In this document: positions 1 through 7,589 of the stretch, piece after piece | Position numbering within the stretch: position 1 is the first letter of the stretch | Layout: each line of letters begins with the position of its first letter | Assembly (NCBI GenBank): GCA_015066115.1 | Contig: SVOZ01000003.1 | Span: 62,001-126,000, forward strand | Source: Oscillospiraceae bacterium | Lineage (GTDB): Bacteria; Bacillota; Clostridia; Oscillospirales; Ruminococcaceae | Length of the DNA: 64,000 nt | Reading direction: 5' to 3' | The notes under the pieces: model-generated | Databases searched by the model: none | What the model was told of the DNA's origin: nothing | The model's input: only the letters and a program-made list of their open reading frames with translations | Translations under genes and position numbers: made by a program

Positions 1-69
1 ATCAAGCTCAACTATTCTGTTTTCTGCATTAAAGTTTTTTAAATATTCTCTTACCTTTTCTATAGCCAT
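1..69 (-). CDS. YbaK/EbsC-family protein, N-terminal fragment
   Basis: Only the first 23 codons are in the window; the gene continues leftwards beyond base 1. The peptide begins MAIEKVREYLKNF and ends in IVELD, which resembles the start of YbaK/aminoacyl-tRNA deacylase-like proteins (MSIEKV... followed by a short acidic segment). That family hydrolyses mischarged tRNAs, usually Cys-tRNA(Pro). The start is supported by a purine-rich site (AAGGAAGG) about 9 bases upstream and by a TTGACT-N17-TATATT promoter. With 23 residues the family call is tentative. Confidence 0.5.
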   Translation of the reverse strand, partial: MAIEKVREYLKNFNAENRIVELD

Positions 70-101
70 TTTAAATTTTTCCTTCCTTTATTATAAGTTA
101 T

Positions 102-130
102 AATATACTATAATTTATATTAAAAGTCAA
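102..130 (-). promoter_or_regulatory. Promoter for the YbaK-like gene
   Basis: On the minus strand TTGACT (125-130) is followed after 17 bases by TATATT (102-107), upstream of the ATG at 69. It sits just beyond the terminator hairpin of the neighbouring transporter gene. Confidence 0.5.
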
Positions 131-133
131 ACA

Positions 134-165
134 GGCACCCTGCTAAATTATTTTGGCAGGGTGCC
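134..165 (-). terminator. Hairpin terminator after the ABC substrate-binding gene
   Basis: A perfect 10-bp stem (134-143 with 156-165, GGCACCCTGC/GCAGGGTGCC) lies 15 bases past the stop codon. On the minus strand it is followed by a weak T-rich stretch. Confidence 0.7.
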
Positions 166-179
166 CTAATAAACGGCTT

Positions 180-1187
180 TTATTTGGAAGCTTTTTCTGC
201 AAAAGAATTATCAACAACATCAGAGAAGGGAGCGCGCTTTTCAAGTTCTCCTGCAGAGGTTATAACATCCTGCAGGCGCTCAAAAGAAGCCTCTTTCATA
301 ACTGGTGTGTCACACCAGGCATCTATGTCAATGTAACTTTGAATAGATGAGGTCAAAAGCGAAAGCTCGGTGTCGGGGAAAAGGGGCGCGATAGTTTCAG
401 CTATTTCTGCGGCGGTGTGTTCGCGGCACCATTTTTCGCCTTTTGCAACAGCGTTTGTGAAAGCCTGAATGGTGTCTGAGTTTTCCTCGACGTACTTTTT
501 GCTTGCAAAATAGGCGGTGTAGGGTATCTCTCCTGCCTCATCGCCAACAGCGGCAACAACATAGCCTTTGCCTTCGCTTTCAAGCATTGAGGCGGTGGGC
601 TCAAAGGCGGTAACATAATCGCCTGTTCCTGCAACAAATGCGCCTGTCATCATAGCAAACTGAACGCTGTTATCAAGTAAAACATCTTTTTCTGTGTCAA
701 GCCCGTTTTGCTTTAACACATATTCAAATGCCATATAGGGCACGCCGCCCTTTCTGCCGGGCAGAACGTGTGCACCTTTAAGGTCGGTCCATTTAAAGTC
801 ATCGTTTTTCTCGCGTGAGATCAAAAATGAGCCATCGCGCTGGGTCATTTGGGCAAAAACCTTAAGATAGTTATCTCTGCCCTCGTTGTAAACATAGATT
901 GCCGCTTCGGGACCCGCAAAGCCTATGTCTATCTGACCAGACAGAACCGCCGAGGCAACAGCATCTGCACCCTGACCTGTTGAAAGCTCGATCTCAAGAC
1001 CCTCTTCTTCAAAGAAGCCAAGCTCAAGGGCGGCGTATTGAGGCGCATAGAACACCGAATGTGTAACCTCGCTGAGTGCAATCTTTGTAAGGGTTTTTTC
1101 ATCCTGCTTGCATCCGCATAAGCAAAATGCTGCAATACAGATAAGCGTAAACACAGCCGCAATGCGTTTGAATTTTGTTTTAAGCAT
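180..1187 (-). CDS. ABC transporter substrate-binding lipoprotein (NMT1/SsuA type)
   Basis: A 335-residue extracellular solute-binding lipoprotein. Residues 1-25 form a signal peptide ending in a lipobox (LCGC, lipidated Cys26). The following segment (ALSEVTHSVFYAPQYAALELGFFEEEGLEIEL) has the layout of NMT1/THI5- and SsuA-like proteins, in which a ligand-induced close of two lobes delivers the substrate to a membrane permease. It is the last gene of a minus-strand unit ATPase-permease-binding protein, 70 bases after the permease. Family members carry aliphatic sulfonates, taurine, pyrimidine thiamine precursors or other small aromatics. No TPP riboswitch or thi/ssu gene is nearby, so the substrate cannot be named. 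Confidence 0.85.
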   Translation of the reverse strand: MLKTKFKRIAAVFTLICIAAFCLCGCKQDEKTLTKIALSEVTHSVFYAPQYAALELGFFEEEGLEIELSTGQGADAVASAVLSGQIDIGFAGPEAAIYVYNEGRDNYLKVFAQMTQRDGSFLISREKNDDFKWTDLKGAHVLPGRKGGVPYMAFEYVLKQNGLDTEKDVLLDNSVQFAMMTGAFVAGTGDYVTAFEPTASMLESEGKGYVVAAVGDEAGEIPYTAYFASKKYVEENSDTIQAFTNAVAKGEKWCREHTAAEIAETIAPLFPDTELSLLTSSIQSYIDIDAWCDTPVMKEASFERLQDVITSAGELEKRAPFSDVVDNSFAEKASK

Positions 1188-1257
1188 AAAAAATCTCCTT
1201 TTGTATGTTTTTCTGTATATTAAATGCAGAAAACGCCTAAATTGTTACAAGAGGCCT

Positions 1258-2073
1258 TTATTTGTGATTTATGCATTTTAAAACAAACCTCTGGCATATT
1301 ACAATTAGCTCATAAAGAATAGCGGCAGCGGCCGCAAGAATTATAACGCTTGCCATAACAAGATCCATTTTAAAAACCTGACCGCCATAAACGATTAGGT
1401 AACCGAGCCCCGCTTTTGAAACAAGAAATTCGCCTGCTATTACACCTACAAGCGAAAGACCGATGTTTATTTTAAGAGAATTAAAAAGGGTTTCGATGTT
1501 GTAGGGAAGAACTATTTTTGTAAAAATCTGAAACCTGTTGGCACCAAAGGTGCGAAGCATTTTTATAAGCTCTTTGTCGGTGCCGATAAAGCCGTTGAGC
1601 ATTTCAAGAACGGTTACTATCATTGAAATTGCAAGCGCCATAAATATAATGGCGCGGGTTCCCGCACCAACCCAAATTATTATAACGGGACCGAGCGCAA
1701 TTTTGGGAAGGCTGTTGAGAACAACAAGATAAGGCTCGCTTACCTTGGAAAGAAAAGGAGACCACCAGAGCAGTACGGCGATAAAACAGCCAAGGACAAC
1801 GCCGAGAATAAATCCCACACCCGTTTCAAAAAGTGTGGTGCCTATGTGAAGCAAAAGGTCGTTTTGCTTGTAATCTGCAAGCACCGAGAGTATCCGCGAG
1901 GGCTGACTTAGAACAAAGCTGTCGATAAGCCCAAGCCTGCCGCCGATCTCCCAAAGCGCTATAAACGAAATTATAATAAAAACTCTGAAAAAGGTTACTG
2001 CATTTTTGTATCTGCGCTGTTTTTTTAGATAAATTTTTCTCTCATTTGATATTTCTTTATGATACATGGACAT
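1258..2073 (-). CDS. ABC transporter permease (SsuC/TauC/ThiX type)
   Basis: A roughly 271-residue integral membrane subunit of the same importer. It has about six hydrophobic helices and, before the last two, an EAA-like cytoplasmic loop (LRTFGANRFQIFTKIVLP) that contacts the ATPase. I choose the ATG at 2073 because GGAAAG lies six bases upstream. The frame is open to 2157, but the longer start would sit deep inside the ATPase gene. With the chosen start the gene overlaps the end of the ATPase gene by 17 bases, indicating translational coupling. Substrate unknown. Confidence 0.85.
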   Translation of the reverse strand: MSMYHKEISNERKIYLKKQRRYKNAVTFFRVFIIISFIALWEIGGRLGLIDSFVLSQPSRILSVLADYKQNDLLLHIGTTLFETGVGFILGVVLGCFIAVLLWWSPFLSKVSEPYLVVLNSLPKIALGPVIIIWVGAGTRAIIFMALAISMIVTVLEMLNGFIGTDKELIKMLRTFGANRFQIFTKIVLPYNIETLFNSLKINIGLSLVGVIAGEFLVSKAGLGYLIVYGGQVFKMDLVMASVIILAAAAAILYELIVICQRFVLKCINHK

Positions 2074-2827
2074 CAAGCTCTTTCCAGATTTGATTGAAAT
2101 ATTCACCAAAGCTCGCGTGGTCGCGGCATAAAAGTGGACTGCGGTTGGGAATATCAAACACGGTTGTGTAAATCTTTCTTATAACAGCAGGCCTTTTTGA
2201 AAGCACGATAACCCTGTCGCTCATGCTTATGCTTTCGGGTATATCGTGAGTGACTATAAGAGCCGTCTGTTTCTCTTTTTTGAGGATTTTGTAAACATCA
2301 TCGGTAACGGTCAGTCTGGTTTGGTAGTCGAGGGCGGAAAATGCTTCGTCAAGTAAAAGAAGCTTTGGGCGCACCGCAAGCGTTCTTATAAGTGCGGCAC
2401 GTTGACGCATTCCGCCCGATAGCTGTGCGGGATATTTGTCGCGAAATTCCCACAAGCCGTAGGTTTTTAAAAGCCTGTCGGCATAGGCAAGGTTTTCTTG
2501 TGTGAGAAGATTGCGAACCTCAAGTCCTATAAGAACATTTTTCCTTATAGAACGCCACTCTAAAAGATTGTCTTTTTGGAGCATATATGCTATGTCGCCG
2601 CAAACACCCGAAACTTCCTTTCCCGAAAGCAGAATTTTGCCCGAGGTTATCGGCGTTATTCCCGCAATGGCAGAAAGAAGTGTGGACTTTCCGCATCCCG
2701 AAGGCCCCACGATGCTGATAAACTCGCCTTCGGTTACCGAAAAGCTAACATCGTGGACAGCTTCAACCTCTCCGTTTACTGCCTGGTAACAGATTTTTAG
2801 GTTTTGTGCCTTTAGGATCTCATTCAT
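2057..2827 (-). CDS. ABC transporter ATP-binding protein (SsuB/TauB type)
   Basis: A 256-residue cytoplasmic ATPase driving the importer. It shows Walker A GPSGCGKST (residues 41-49), the signature LSGGMRQR (around 137-144), Walker B LLLLDE followed by the D-loop SALD, and a switch His (VTHD). The ATG at 2827 is preceded by AAGGAG about 10 bases upstream. An upstream ATG at 2872 in the same frame would add 15 residues but reads through a small hairpin and lacks a good ribosome site. It is first in the three-gene operon, divergent from rny. Confidence 0.85.
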   Translation of the reverse strand: MNEILKAQNLKICYQAVNGEVEAVHDVSFSVTEGEFISIVGPSGCGKSTLLSAIAGITPITSGKILLSGKEVSGVCGDIAYMLQKDNLLEWRSIRKNVLIGLEVRNLLTQENLAYADRLLKTYGLWEFRDKYPAQLSGGMRQRAALIRTLAVRPKLLLLDEAFSALDYQTRLTVTDDVYKILKKEKQTALIVTHDIPESISMSDRVIVLSKRPAVIRKIYTTVFDIPNRSPLLCRDHASFGEYFNQIWKELDVHVS

Positions 2828-2854
2828 AAAAAGACCGCTCCTTATAATAAGAGT

Positions 2855-2870
2855 GTCTGATTTTTCAGAC
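2855..2870. other. Small hairpin in the ABC operon leader
   Basis: GTCTGA (2855-2860) and TCAGAC (2865-2870) form a 6-bp stem with a TTTT loop, about 30 bases upstream of the ATPase start. It could be an operator or a leader hairpin. No riboswitch consensus was recognised here. Confidence 0.3.
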
Positions 2871-2986
2871 AAAAAGCAGAAATAATGGTATTAAAACTGC
2901 TTTAGTACAGTATATTAAAACGGGAAATATTAAGTGAAAAAAGAAGACAAAAGTCCTAAAAAAATTTCAGAATGCGCTAAAGATTC

Positions 2987-3015
2987 TTGACACAATAGAT
3001 GAAATGTTATACAAT
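2987..3015 (+). promoter_or_regulatory. Promoter of rny
   Basis: TTGACA (2987-2992), 17-base spacer, TACAAT (3010-3015). This leaves a leader of about 75 bases before the rny start, which has GGGAGG about 12 bases upstream of the ATG. Confidence 0.6.
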
Positions 3016-3098
3016 ATACATATACTGTATTTTGTGGTTTTTTGATTTTTCAACTTACAGATAGGAAAATAAACAAAAAGGGAGGTTATATTTAATCT

Positions 3099-4655
3099 AT
3101 GACACAAGAACAGATTATTATGATCTGTGCCGTCGTTGCAGCTTTGGGTCTTATTATCGCCGCTTTCTTTATCGGCGTTGCTTATAGAAAGAAAACTGCC
3201 GAGAGAAAGATCGGCTCTGCAGAAGAAGAAGCAGAAAAGATAAAAAAGGATGCTGCATCAGAAGCACAGAGAGCTAAAAAAGAAGCATTAATTGAAGCAA
3301 AAGATGAACTGCACAGGCTCCGCAGCGAGCAAGAAAGAGAGCTTAAAGAGAGAAGAAATGAGGTAACCCATCAGGAGAGAAGACTTCAGCAGAAGGAAGA
3401 AAATCTTGATAGGAAAACCGAGAATCTCGAAAAGAAGGAAGAGCTTTTACAAGGAAAAATCAAGGAGGCTGAGGAAAAACTCGCCGAGACAGAAACCATT
3501 AAAAGAAGTCAGCTTGAAATGCTTGAGCGCATTTCAGGGCTTTCCAGCGAGCAGGCAAGAGAAATGCTCCTCAAAAGCCTTGACGATGCCCTCACTCACG
3601 ACAAGGCTGTCCGCATAGCTCAGTTTGAGCAGCAGATCAAGGACGATTCCGATCAAATTGCGAGAGACCTTATTTCCAGCGCCATCACAAGATGTGCCGC
3701 TGACCACGTTTCCGAAGCTACAGTTTCAGTCGTTCCCCTTCCCGGTGACGAAATGAAGGGTAGAATTATCGGCCGTGAGGGAAGAAACATAAGAACTCTT
3801 GAAACCTTAACAGGTGTTGACCTTATCATTGACGACACCCCTGAGGCTATCACCCTCTCGTCCTTTGACCCCATTCGCCGCGAGGTTGCAAGAATTTCGC
3901 TTGAAAAGCTTATTGCTGACGGCAGAATTCACCCCGCACGCATCGAGGAAATGGTCGAAAAGGCAAAGCGCGAGGTTGAGAATAAGATCCGCCAGGAAGG
4001 CGAGCGCGCCGTTATGGAAACCGGCGTTCACGGCATCAATCCCGAGCTTGTTAAGCTTTTAGGACGCCTTAGATACCGTACAAGCTACGGACAGAACGTT
4101 CTCGACCATTCTATCGAGGTTGCTCACCTTGCAGGTGTTATGGCTTGCGAGATCGGCATTGATCCCACAGTTGCAAGAAGAGCAGGACTTTTACACGACA
4201 TTGGTAAGGCATTAAGCCGCGAGATCGAAGGATCGCACGTTGCAATCGGTGTCGACGTTGCTAAAAAATATAAGGAAAGCTATGATATTATTCACGCCAT
4301 CGAGGCTCACCACGGCGATGTAGAAACCAAAACGGTCGTTGCCTGTCTTATTCAGGCGGCCGATGCAATTTCTGCCGCTCGTCCCGGCGCACGTCGCGAA
4401 AACCTTGAGAATTACATCAAGCGTCTTGAAAAGCTTGAGGAAATTGCAAATAGCTTCGGCGGTGTTGAAAAGTCATTTGCTATCTCTGCAGGTCGCGAAA
4501 TTCGCATTATGGTTAAGCCCGAGTCTGTTTCTGATGATCAGATGGTGCTTATCGCTAAGGACATCGTTGACCGCATTGAAAAGGAAATGGAATATCCCGG
4601 TCAGATCAAGGTTCACGTTATTCGTGAAAACAGAACTATTGCTTACGCAAAATAA
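3099..4655 (+). CDS. rny: Ribonuclease Y
   Basis: A 518-residue membrane-anchored endoribonuclease that starts mRNA decay in Bacillota. In order: one N-terminal transmembrane helix (about 5-29), a long charged coiled coil (about 30-180), a KH RNA-binding domain with [12 protein letters not shown] (about 221-232), and an HD metal-dependent domain with LLHDIGKA (about 364-371). Length and architecture match B. subtilis RNase Y. It has its own promoter and is followed by a strong terminator before ymdB, an adjacency conserved in Bacillus. Confidence 0.97.
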   Translation: MTQEQIIMICAVVAALGLIIAAFFIGVAYRKKTAERKIGSAEEEAEKIKKDAASEAQRAKKEALIEAKDELHRLRSEQERELKERRNEVTHQERRLQQKEENLDRKTENLEKKEELLQGKIKEAEEKLAETETIKRSQLEMLERISGLSSEQAREMLLKSLDDALTHDKAVRIAQFEQQIKDDSDQIARDLISSAITRCAADHVSEATVSVVPLPGDEMKGRIIGREGRNIRTLETLTGVDLIIDDTPEAITLSSFDPIRREVARISLEKLIADGRIHPARIEEMVEKAKREVENKIRQEGERAVMETGVHGINPELVKLLGRLRYRTSYGQNVLDHSIEVAHLAGVMACEIGIDPTVARRAGLLHDIGKALSREIEGSHVAIGVDVAKKYKESYDIIHAIEAHHGDVETKTVVACLIQAADAISAARPGARRENLENYIKRLEKLEEIANSFGGVEKSFAISAGREIRIMVKPESVSDDQMVLIAKDIVDRIEKEMEYPGQIKVHVIRENRTIAYAK

Positions 4656-4666
4656 CAGTATAGAAA

Positions 4667-4710
4667 GGATTTATTGCCGTAAAATTTGCGGCAATAAATC
4701 CGTTTTTTTT
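4667..4710 (+). terminator. Terminator between rny and ymdB
   Basis: A 13-bp perfect stem (4667-4679 with 4689-4701) followed by T8. It ends 14 bases before the ymdB start, so ymdB either depends on readthrough or on a promoter I could not identify. Confidence 0.85.
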
Positions 4711-4724
4711 AGAAAGGGAATAAA

Positions 4725-5528
4725 ATGAATATCTTATTTGTTGGAGATGTAGTTTCGGATGCAGGCAGAAAAATGCTTTCAAAGCATCTGCCGGCTCTCA
4801 AAAAGGCTTATGGTGTTGATCTGTGCATTGTAAACGGCGAAAATTCCGCCGCAGGTAACGGAATGTTGCCTTCCTCTGCTGACGAAATATTTCTTTCCGG
4901 CGCCGATGTTATCACAGGCGGAAATCACACCTTCCGCCGCCACGAAATTATAAAATATCTTGAGGAAAATCAGTACGCTCTGCGCCCCTATAACGTTTTA
5001 AATTCCGATGCGGCAGGCAGAGGATATGTAATATATGATATGGGTAAAACCCAGGTCTGCATTATAAACCTTATTGGCAACGCCTATATCGAGGGCTATG
5101 CAAACCCCTTTTATGCAATAGACGACCTTTTAAAAAGGGTAGACTGCAAAAACATAATCATTGATTTTCACGCCGAGGCGACTGCCGAAAAGGCGGCGCT
5201 TGCCCATTATCTCGACGGCAGAGTAACCGCCGTTATCGGCACCCACACCCATGTCAGAACTGCTGACGCAAGAATTTTCCCGAATGGACTTGCCTTTATC
5301 ACCGATGCCGGAATGACGGGACCGAGCTTTTCTGTGCTCGGCGTTGACCCTGCGCGCGCTATCGACAGAATGAAAAACAGCACACCCGTCCGTTTTGAAA
5401 CCGCTTCGGGCGATTGCAAAATGGACTGCGTCCTTATTAAAATTGATGAGAAAAGCGGCAAGGCGCTCGAAATAAAATCGCTCGAAATAAAATCGCTCGA
5501 AATAACAGATGTTGCAGAAAAGCGGTAA
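4725..5528 (+). CDS. ymdB: YmdB-family metallophosphoesterase (TIGR00282)
   Basis: A 267-residue calcineurin-like phosphodiesterase. In B. subtilis the homologue hydrolyses 2',3'- and 3',5'-cyclic nucleotides and affects motility/biofilm choice and RNase Y. Visible metal-site motifs are GDVVSD near the start, NGENSAAGNG (about 38-47), GGNHTF (about 65-70), DFHAEATAEK and GTHTHVRTAD. It follows rny, as in Bacillus. The last 20 residues contain a direct repeat in protein and DNA (LEIKS-LEIKS-LEI, 15-bp units from 5466), just past the conserved fold. Confidence 0.93.
   Translation: MNILFVGDVVSDAGRKMLSKHLPALKKAYGVDLCIVNGENSAAGNGMLPSSADEIFLSGADVITGGNHTFRRHEIIKYLEENQYALRPYNVLNSDAAGRGYVIYDMGKTQVCIINLIGNAYIEGYANPFYAIDDLLKRVDCKNIIIDFHAEATAEKAALAHYLDGRVTAVIGTHTHVRTADARIFPNGLAFITDAGMTGPSFSVLGVDPARAIDRMKNSTPVRFETASGDCKMDCVLIKIDEKSGKALEIKSLEIKSLEITDVAEKR
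5466..5507 (+). repeat. 15-bp tandem repeat in the ymdB 3' end
   Basis: The unit CTCGAAATAAAATCG occurs twice (5466-5480, 5481-5495) and then partially (5496-5505). It encodes LEIKS twice plus LEI and keeps the frame, so copy-number change would only alter tail length. Confidence 0.85.
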
Positions 5529-5544
5529 AATTGTTGCATTTTTG

Positions 5545-5574
5545 TTGACAGGGTATTTCAAAAAATGATAAAAT
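5545..5574 (+). promoter_or_regulatory. Promoter of the yicC-remA-gmk run
   Basis: TTGACA (5545-5550), 18-base spacer, TAAAAT (5569-5574), about 43 bases before the yicC ATG. It is the first clear promoter of the long plus-strand gene run. Confidence 0.65.
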
Positions 5575-5616
5575 TATTTAAATAAAGTGCTTAAAAACAC
5601 AAAAGTGGGTGACAAA

Positions 5617-6495
5617 ATGGTAAGCAGCATGACGGGGTACGGAAAGTGCACCGAAATTTTAAACGGACGAGAAATAACGCTTGAAATTAAATCGGTAAAC
5701 CACCGTTTTTTTGAGTTTTCATCAAGAATGCCGAGGGCTTATGGCTTTTTGGAGGAAAAAATCAAATCCTATGTTCAGTCAAGAGTCTCGAGAGGTAAGA
5801 TCGAGGTTGGCGTTTCCATTGTAAATGTCGAAACGGCCGACACAAAAATCTCTGTTAATGAGACCGTTGCAAAGGGCTATGTCGATGCCTTAAGAGAGCT
5901 TTGTGAACCTCTTGGAATTGCTGACGATATCCGCCTTTCAACCGTTGCAAGATTCCCCGATGTTTTCACGGTTACAAAGGGCGACACAGACGAAGAAATG
6001 CTCTGGGGCGATGTTAAGTCGGTTGCAGAGAAGGCAGTTGACGCCTTTATCGCTATGCGCGAGCGAGAGGGAGAAAATCTTAAAAAAGACCTTCTTTGCC
6101 GCCTTGAAAATATCGAGGAGCTTGTTAAAGAGGTTGAAAAGCGCTCGCCTAAGAGGGTGCAGGAGTATCGCGACAGGCTTTATAAGAAAATCTCGGAGGT
6201 GCTCGCCTCTAATTCAATAGATGAAAGCAGAATTATAACCGAGGTTGCAATTTTTGCAGATAAGGTTGCCGTTGATGAAGAAACAGTTCGCCTTAAGAGC
6301 CATATAGGGCAGTTTAGGGAAATTCTTGAATATAATGAACCAATCGGTAAAAAGCTTGATTTTCTCATTCAGGAATTTAACCGCGAGGCTAACACAATAG
6401 GCTCTAAAAGTCAGGATGCTGAGGGCGCAAAATATGTTGTCGCCATCAAGGCTGAAATAGAAAAGATTCGCGAACAAATTCAAAATGTTGAGTAA
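5617..6495 (+). CDS. YicC/YloC-family endoribonuclease
   Basis: A 292-residue protein beginning MVSSMTGYGK, matching the YicC family N-terminus (SMTGFG). The C-terminal DUF1732 block is recognisable: LIQEFNREANTIGSKSQD. E. coli YicC and B. subtilis YloC are reported as endoribonucleases. A GTG at 5587 would lengthen the protein by ten residues, but family alignment favours the ATG at 5617. It heads the cluster that continues with remA, gmk and rpoZ, as yloC does in Bacillus. Confidence 0.92.
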   Translation: MVSSMTGYGKCTEILNGREITLEIKSVNHRFFEFSSRMPRAYGFLEEKIKSYVQSRVSRGKIEVGVSIVNVETADTKISVNETVAKGYVDALRELCEPLGIADDIRLSTVARFPDVFTVTKGDTDEEMLWGDVKSVAEKAVDAFIAMREREGENLKKDLLCRLENIEELVKEVEKRSPKRVQEYRDRLYKKISEVLASNSIDESRIITEVAIFADKVAVDEETVRLKSHIGQFREILEYNEPIGKKLDFLIQEFNREANTIGSKSQDAEGAKYVVAIKAEIEKIREQIQNVE

Positions 6496-6516
6496 AACTT
6501 TTAAGGAGGCAATTTT

Positions 6517-6783
6517 ATGAAGCTTATCAATATAGGCTTTGGCAATATGGTTTCTGCAAACCGTCTTATTGCAATCGTAAGCCCCGAATCTGCCCCTATA
6601 AAGCGTATCATTCAGGAGGCGCGCGATCGTTGCACCTTAATTGATGCGACCTATGGCAGAAGAACCAGAGCGGTTATTATTACAGATAGTGAGCATGTTA
6701 TCCTTTCAGCGCTTCAGCCCGAAACCATCGGAAACAGATTCAGCAATAAGGACGACGGAGAAGAGGAAACCTATGGAGAATAA
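6517..6783 (+). CDS. remA: RemA-like DUF370 regulator
   Basis: An 88-residue small protein. The DUF370 core is clear: [19 protein letters not shown], then [11 protein letters not shown] and a basic stretch with TYGRRTRAV. In B. subtilis RemA is a DNA-binding activator of biofilm matrix and osmoprotection genes and forms ring-like oligomers that wrap DNA. It lies between yicC and gmk, its usual place. Its 3' end overlaps the gmk start by 11 bases. A good AAGGAGG site precedes the ATG. Confidence 0.92.
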   Translation: MKLINIGFGNMVSANRLIAIVSPESAPIKRIIQEARDRCTLIDATYGRRTRAVIITDSEHVILSALQPETIGNRFSNKDDGEEETYGE

Positions 6784-7324
6784 AGGAAAACTCGTTGTCT
6801 TTTCGGGACCGTCGGGAGTCGGAAAAGGAACAATAATGAAAAAGCTGTTGCAGGCGGATGAAAAGATCGCTCTCTCGGTTTCGGCCACCACAAGAAAAAG
6901 GCGTGAAGGCGAAGAGCACGGAGTTCATTATTTCTACATCACCAAAGAGGAATTTGAGCAAAAAATAAGAAATAATGAGATGCTCGAATACACAAGCTAT
7001 AACGGAAATTTTTACGGAACGATACAAAGTCACGTTGAGGAACTTCTTGACAACGGCAAAACCGTTATGCTGGAAATAGAGGTGGACGGAGCCGCCCAGA
7101 TAAAGAAAAAGTTTCCCGATGCTATGAGCGTTTTTGTAACTGCTCCGTCGGTTGAGGAAATTGAGCGAAGGCTCAGATTTCGCAACACCGAGGACGATGA
7201 GGCTATAAAAAATCGTATTGCTATTGCGAAAAATGAAATGACCCACGCTAATGAGTATGACTATATTGTTTGTAACGACGACGTTGACGCGGCGGCAAAC
7301 AAAATTTTAGAAATTATTAAGTGA
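6773..7324 (+). CDS. gmk: Guanylate kinase
   Basis: A 183-residue kinase converting GMP and ATP to GDP and ADP, feeding GTP, dGTP and (p)ppGpp pools. The P-loop GPSGVGKGT is at about residues 11-19. The GMP-binding region follows with [11 protein letters not shown] and later [15 protein letters not shown]. The ATG at 6773 is chosen because it gives the standard N-terminus ([15 protein letters not shown]). The longer open frame from 6641 is a shadow of remA. The start overlaps remA, so translation is coupled. Confidence 0.97.
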   Translation: MENKGKLVVFSGPSGVGKGTIMKKLLQADEKIALSVSATTRKRREGEEHGVHYFYITKEEFEQKIRNNEMLEYTSYNGNFYGTIQSHVEELLDNGKTVMLEIEVDGAAQIKKKFPDAMSVFVTAPSVEEIERRLRFRNTEDDEAIKNRIAIAKNEMTHANEYDYIVCNDDVDAAANKILEIIK

Positions 7325-7347
7325 TTATATTAAAAGGAGATATAAAA

Positions 7348-7554
7348 ATGTTAAGACCTGCTATGAACGATATTCTCAAAAAGGGACAGAGCTATTATTC
7401 TTTTGTTCTTGCTATTGCAAAAAGAGCAAGAGATATTTCACAAGACGCAATAGACAGCGGCAATTTGCTTGACCAAAAGCCTGTTGACCTTGCAGTAAAT
7501 GAGTTTTATGACGGTAAATACGAGCTTGTCGAAACCGAGGCAAGCAAAGGCTGA
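7348..7554 (+). CDS. rpoZ: RNA polymerase omega subunit
   Basis: A 68-residue omega subunit that helps fold and assemble the beta' subunit. It begins MLRPAMNDIL and contains SYYSFVLAIAKRARDIS and KPVDLAVNEF, the conserved MrrraR-type and NEF regions of the family. The ATG at 7348 has AAAGGAGA eight bases upstream. A GTG at 7321 would overlap the gmk stop but adds a non-family leader. It follows gmk as in most Bacillota. The coaBC gene that usually comes next is absent and priA follows directly. Confidence 0.95.
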   Translation: MLRPAMNDILKKGQSYYSFVLAIAKRARDISQDAIDSGNLLDQKPVDLAVNEFYDGKYELVETEASKG

Positions 7555-7589
7555 GTTTGATTTAAATTTAGACAAAGGGGGCGGTTTTT

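Noticed and set aside
2828..2986. TPP riboswitch upstream of the ABC importer
   Set aside because: Neither the CTGAGA nor the TPP-binding core could be found on the minus strand.
6641..6772. N-terminal extension of guanylate kinase
   Set aside because: It lies inside remA in another frame and does not resemble the family; the P-loop position fits the ATG at 6773.
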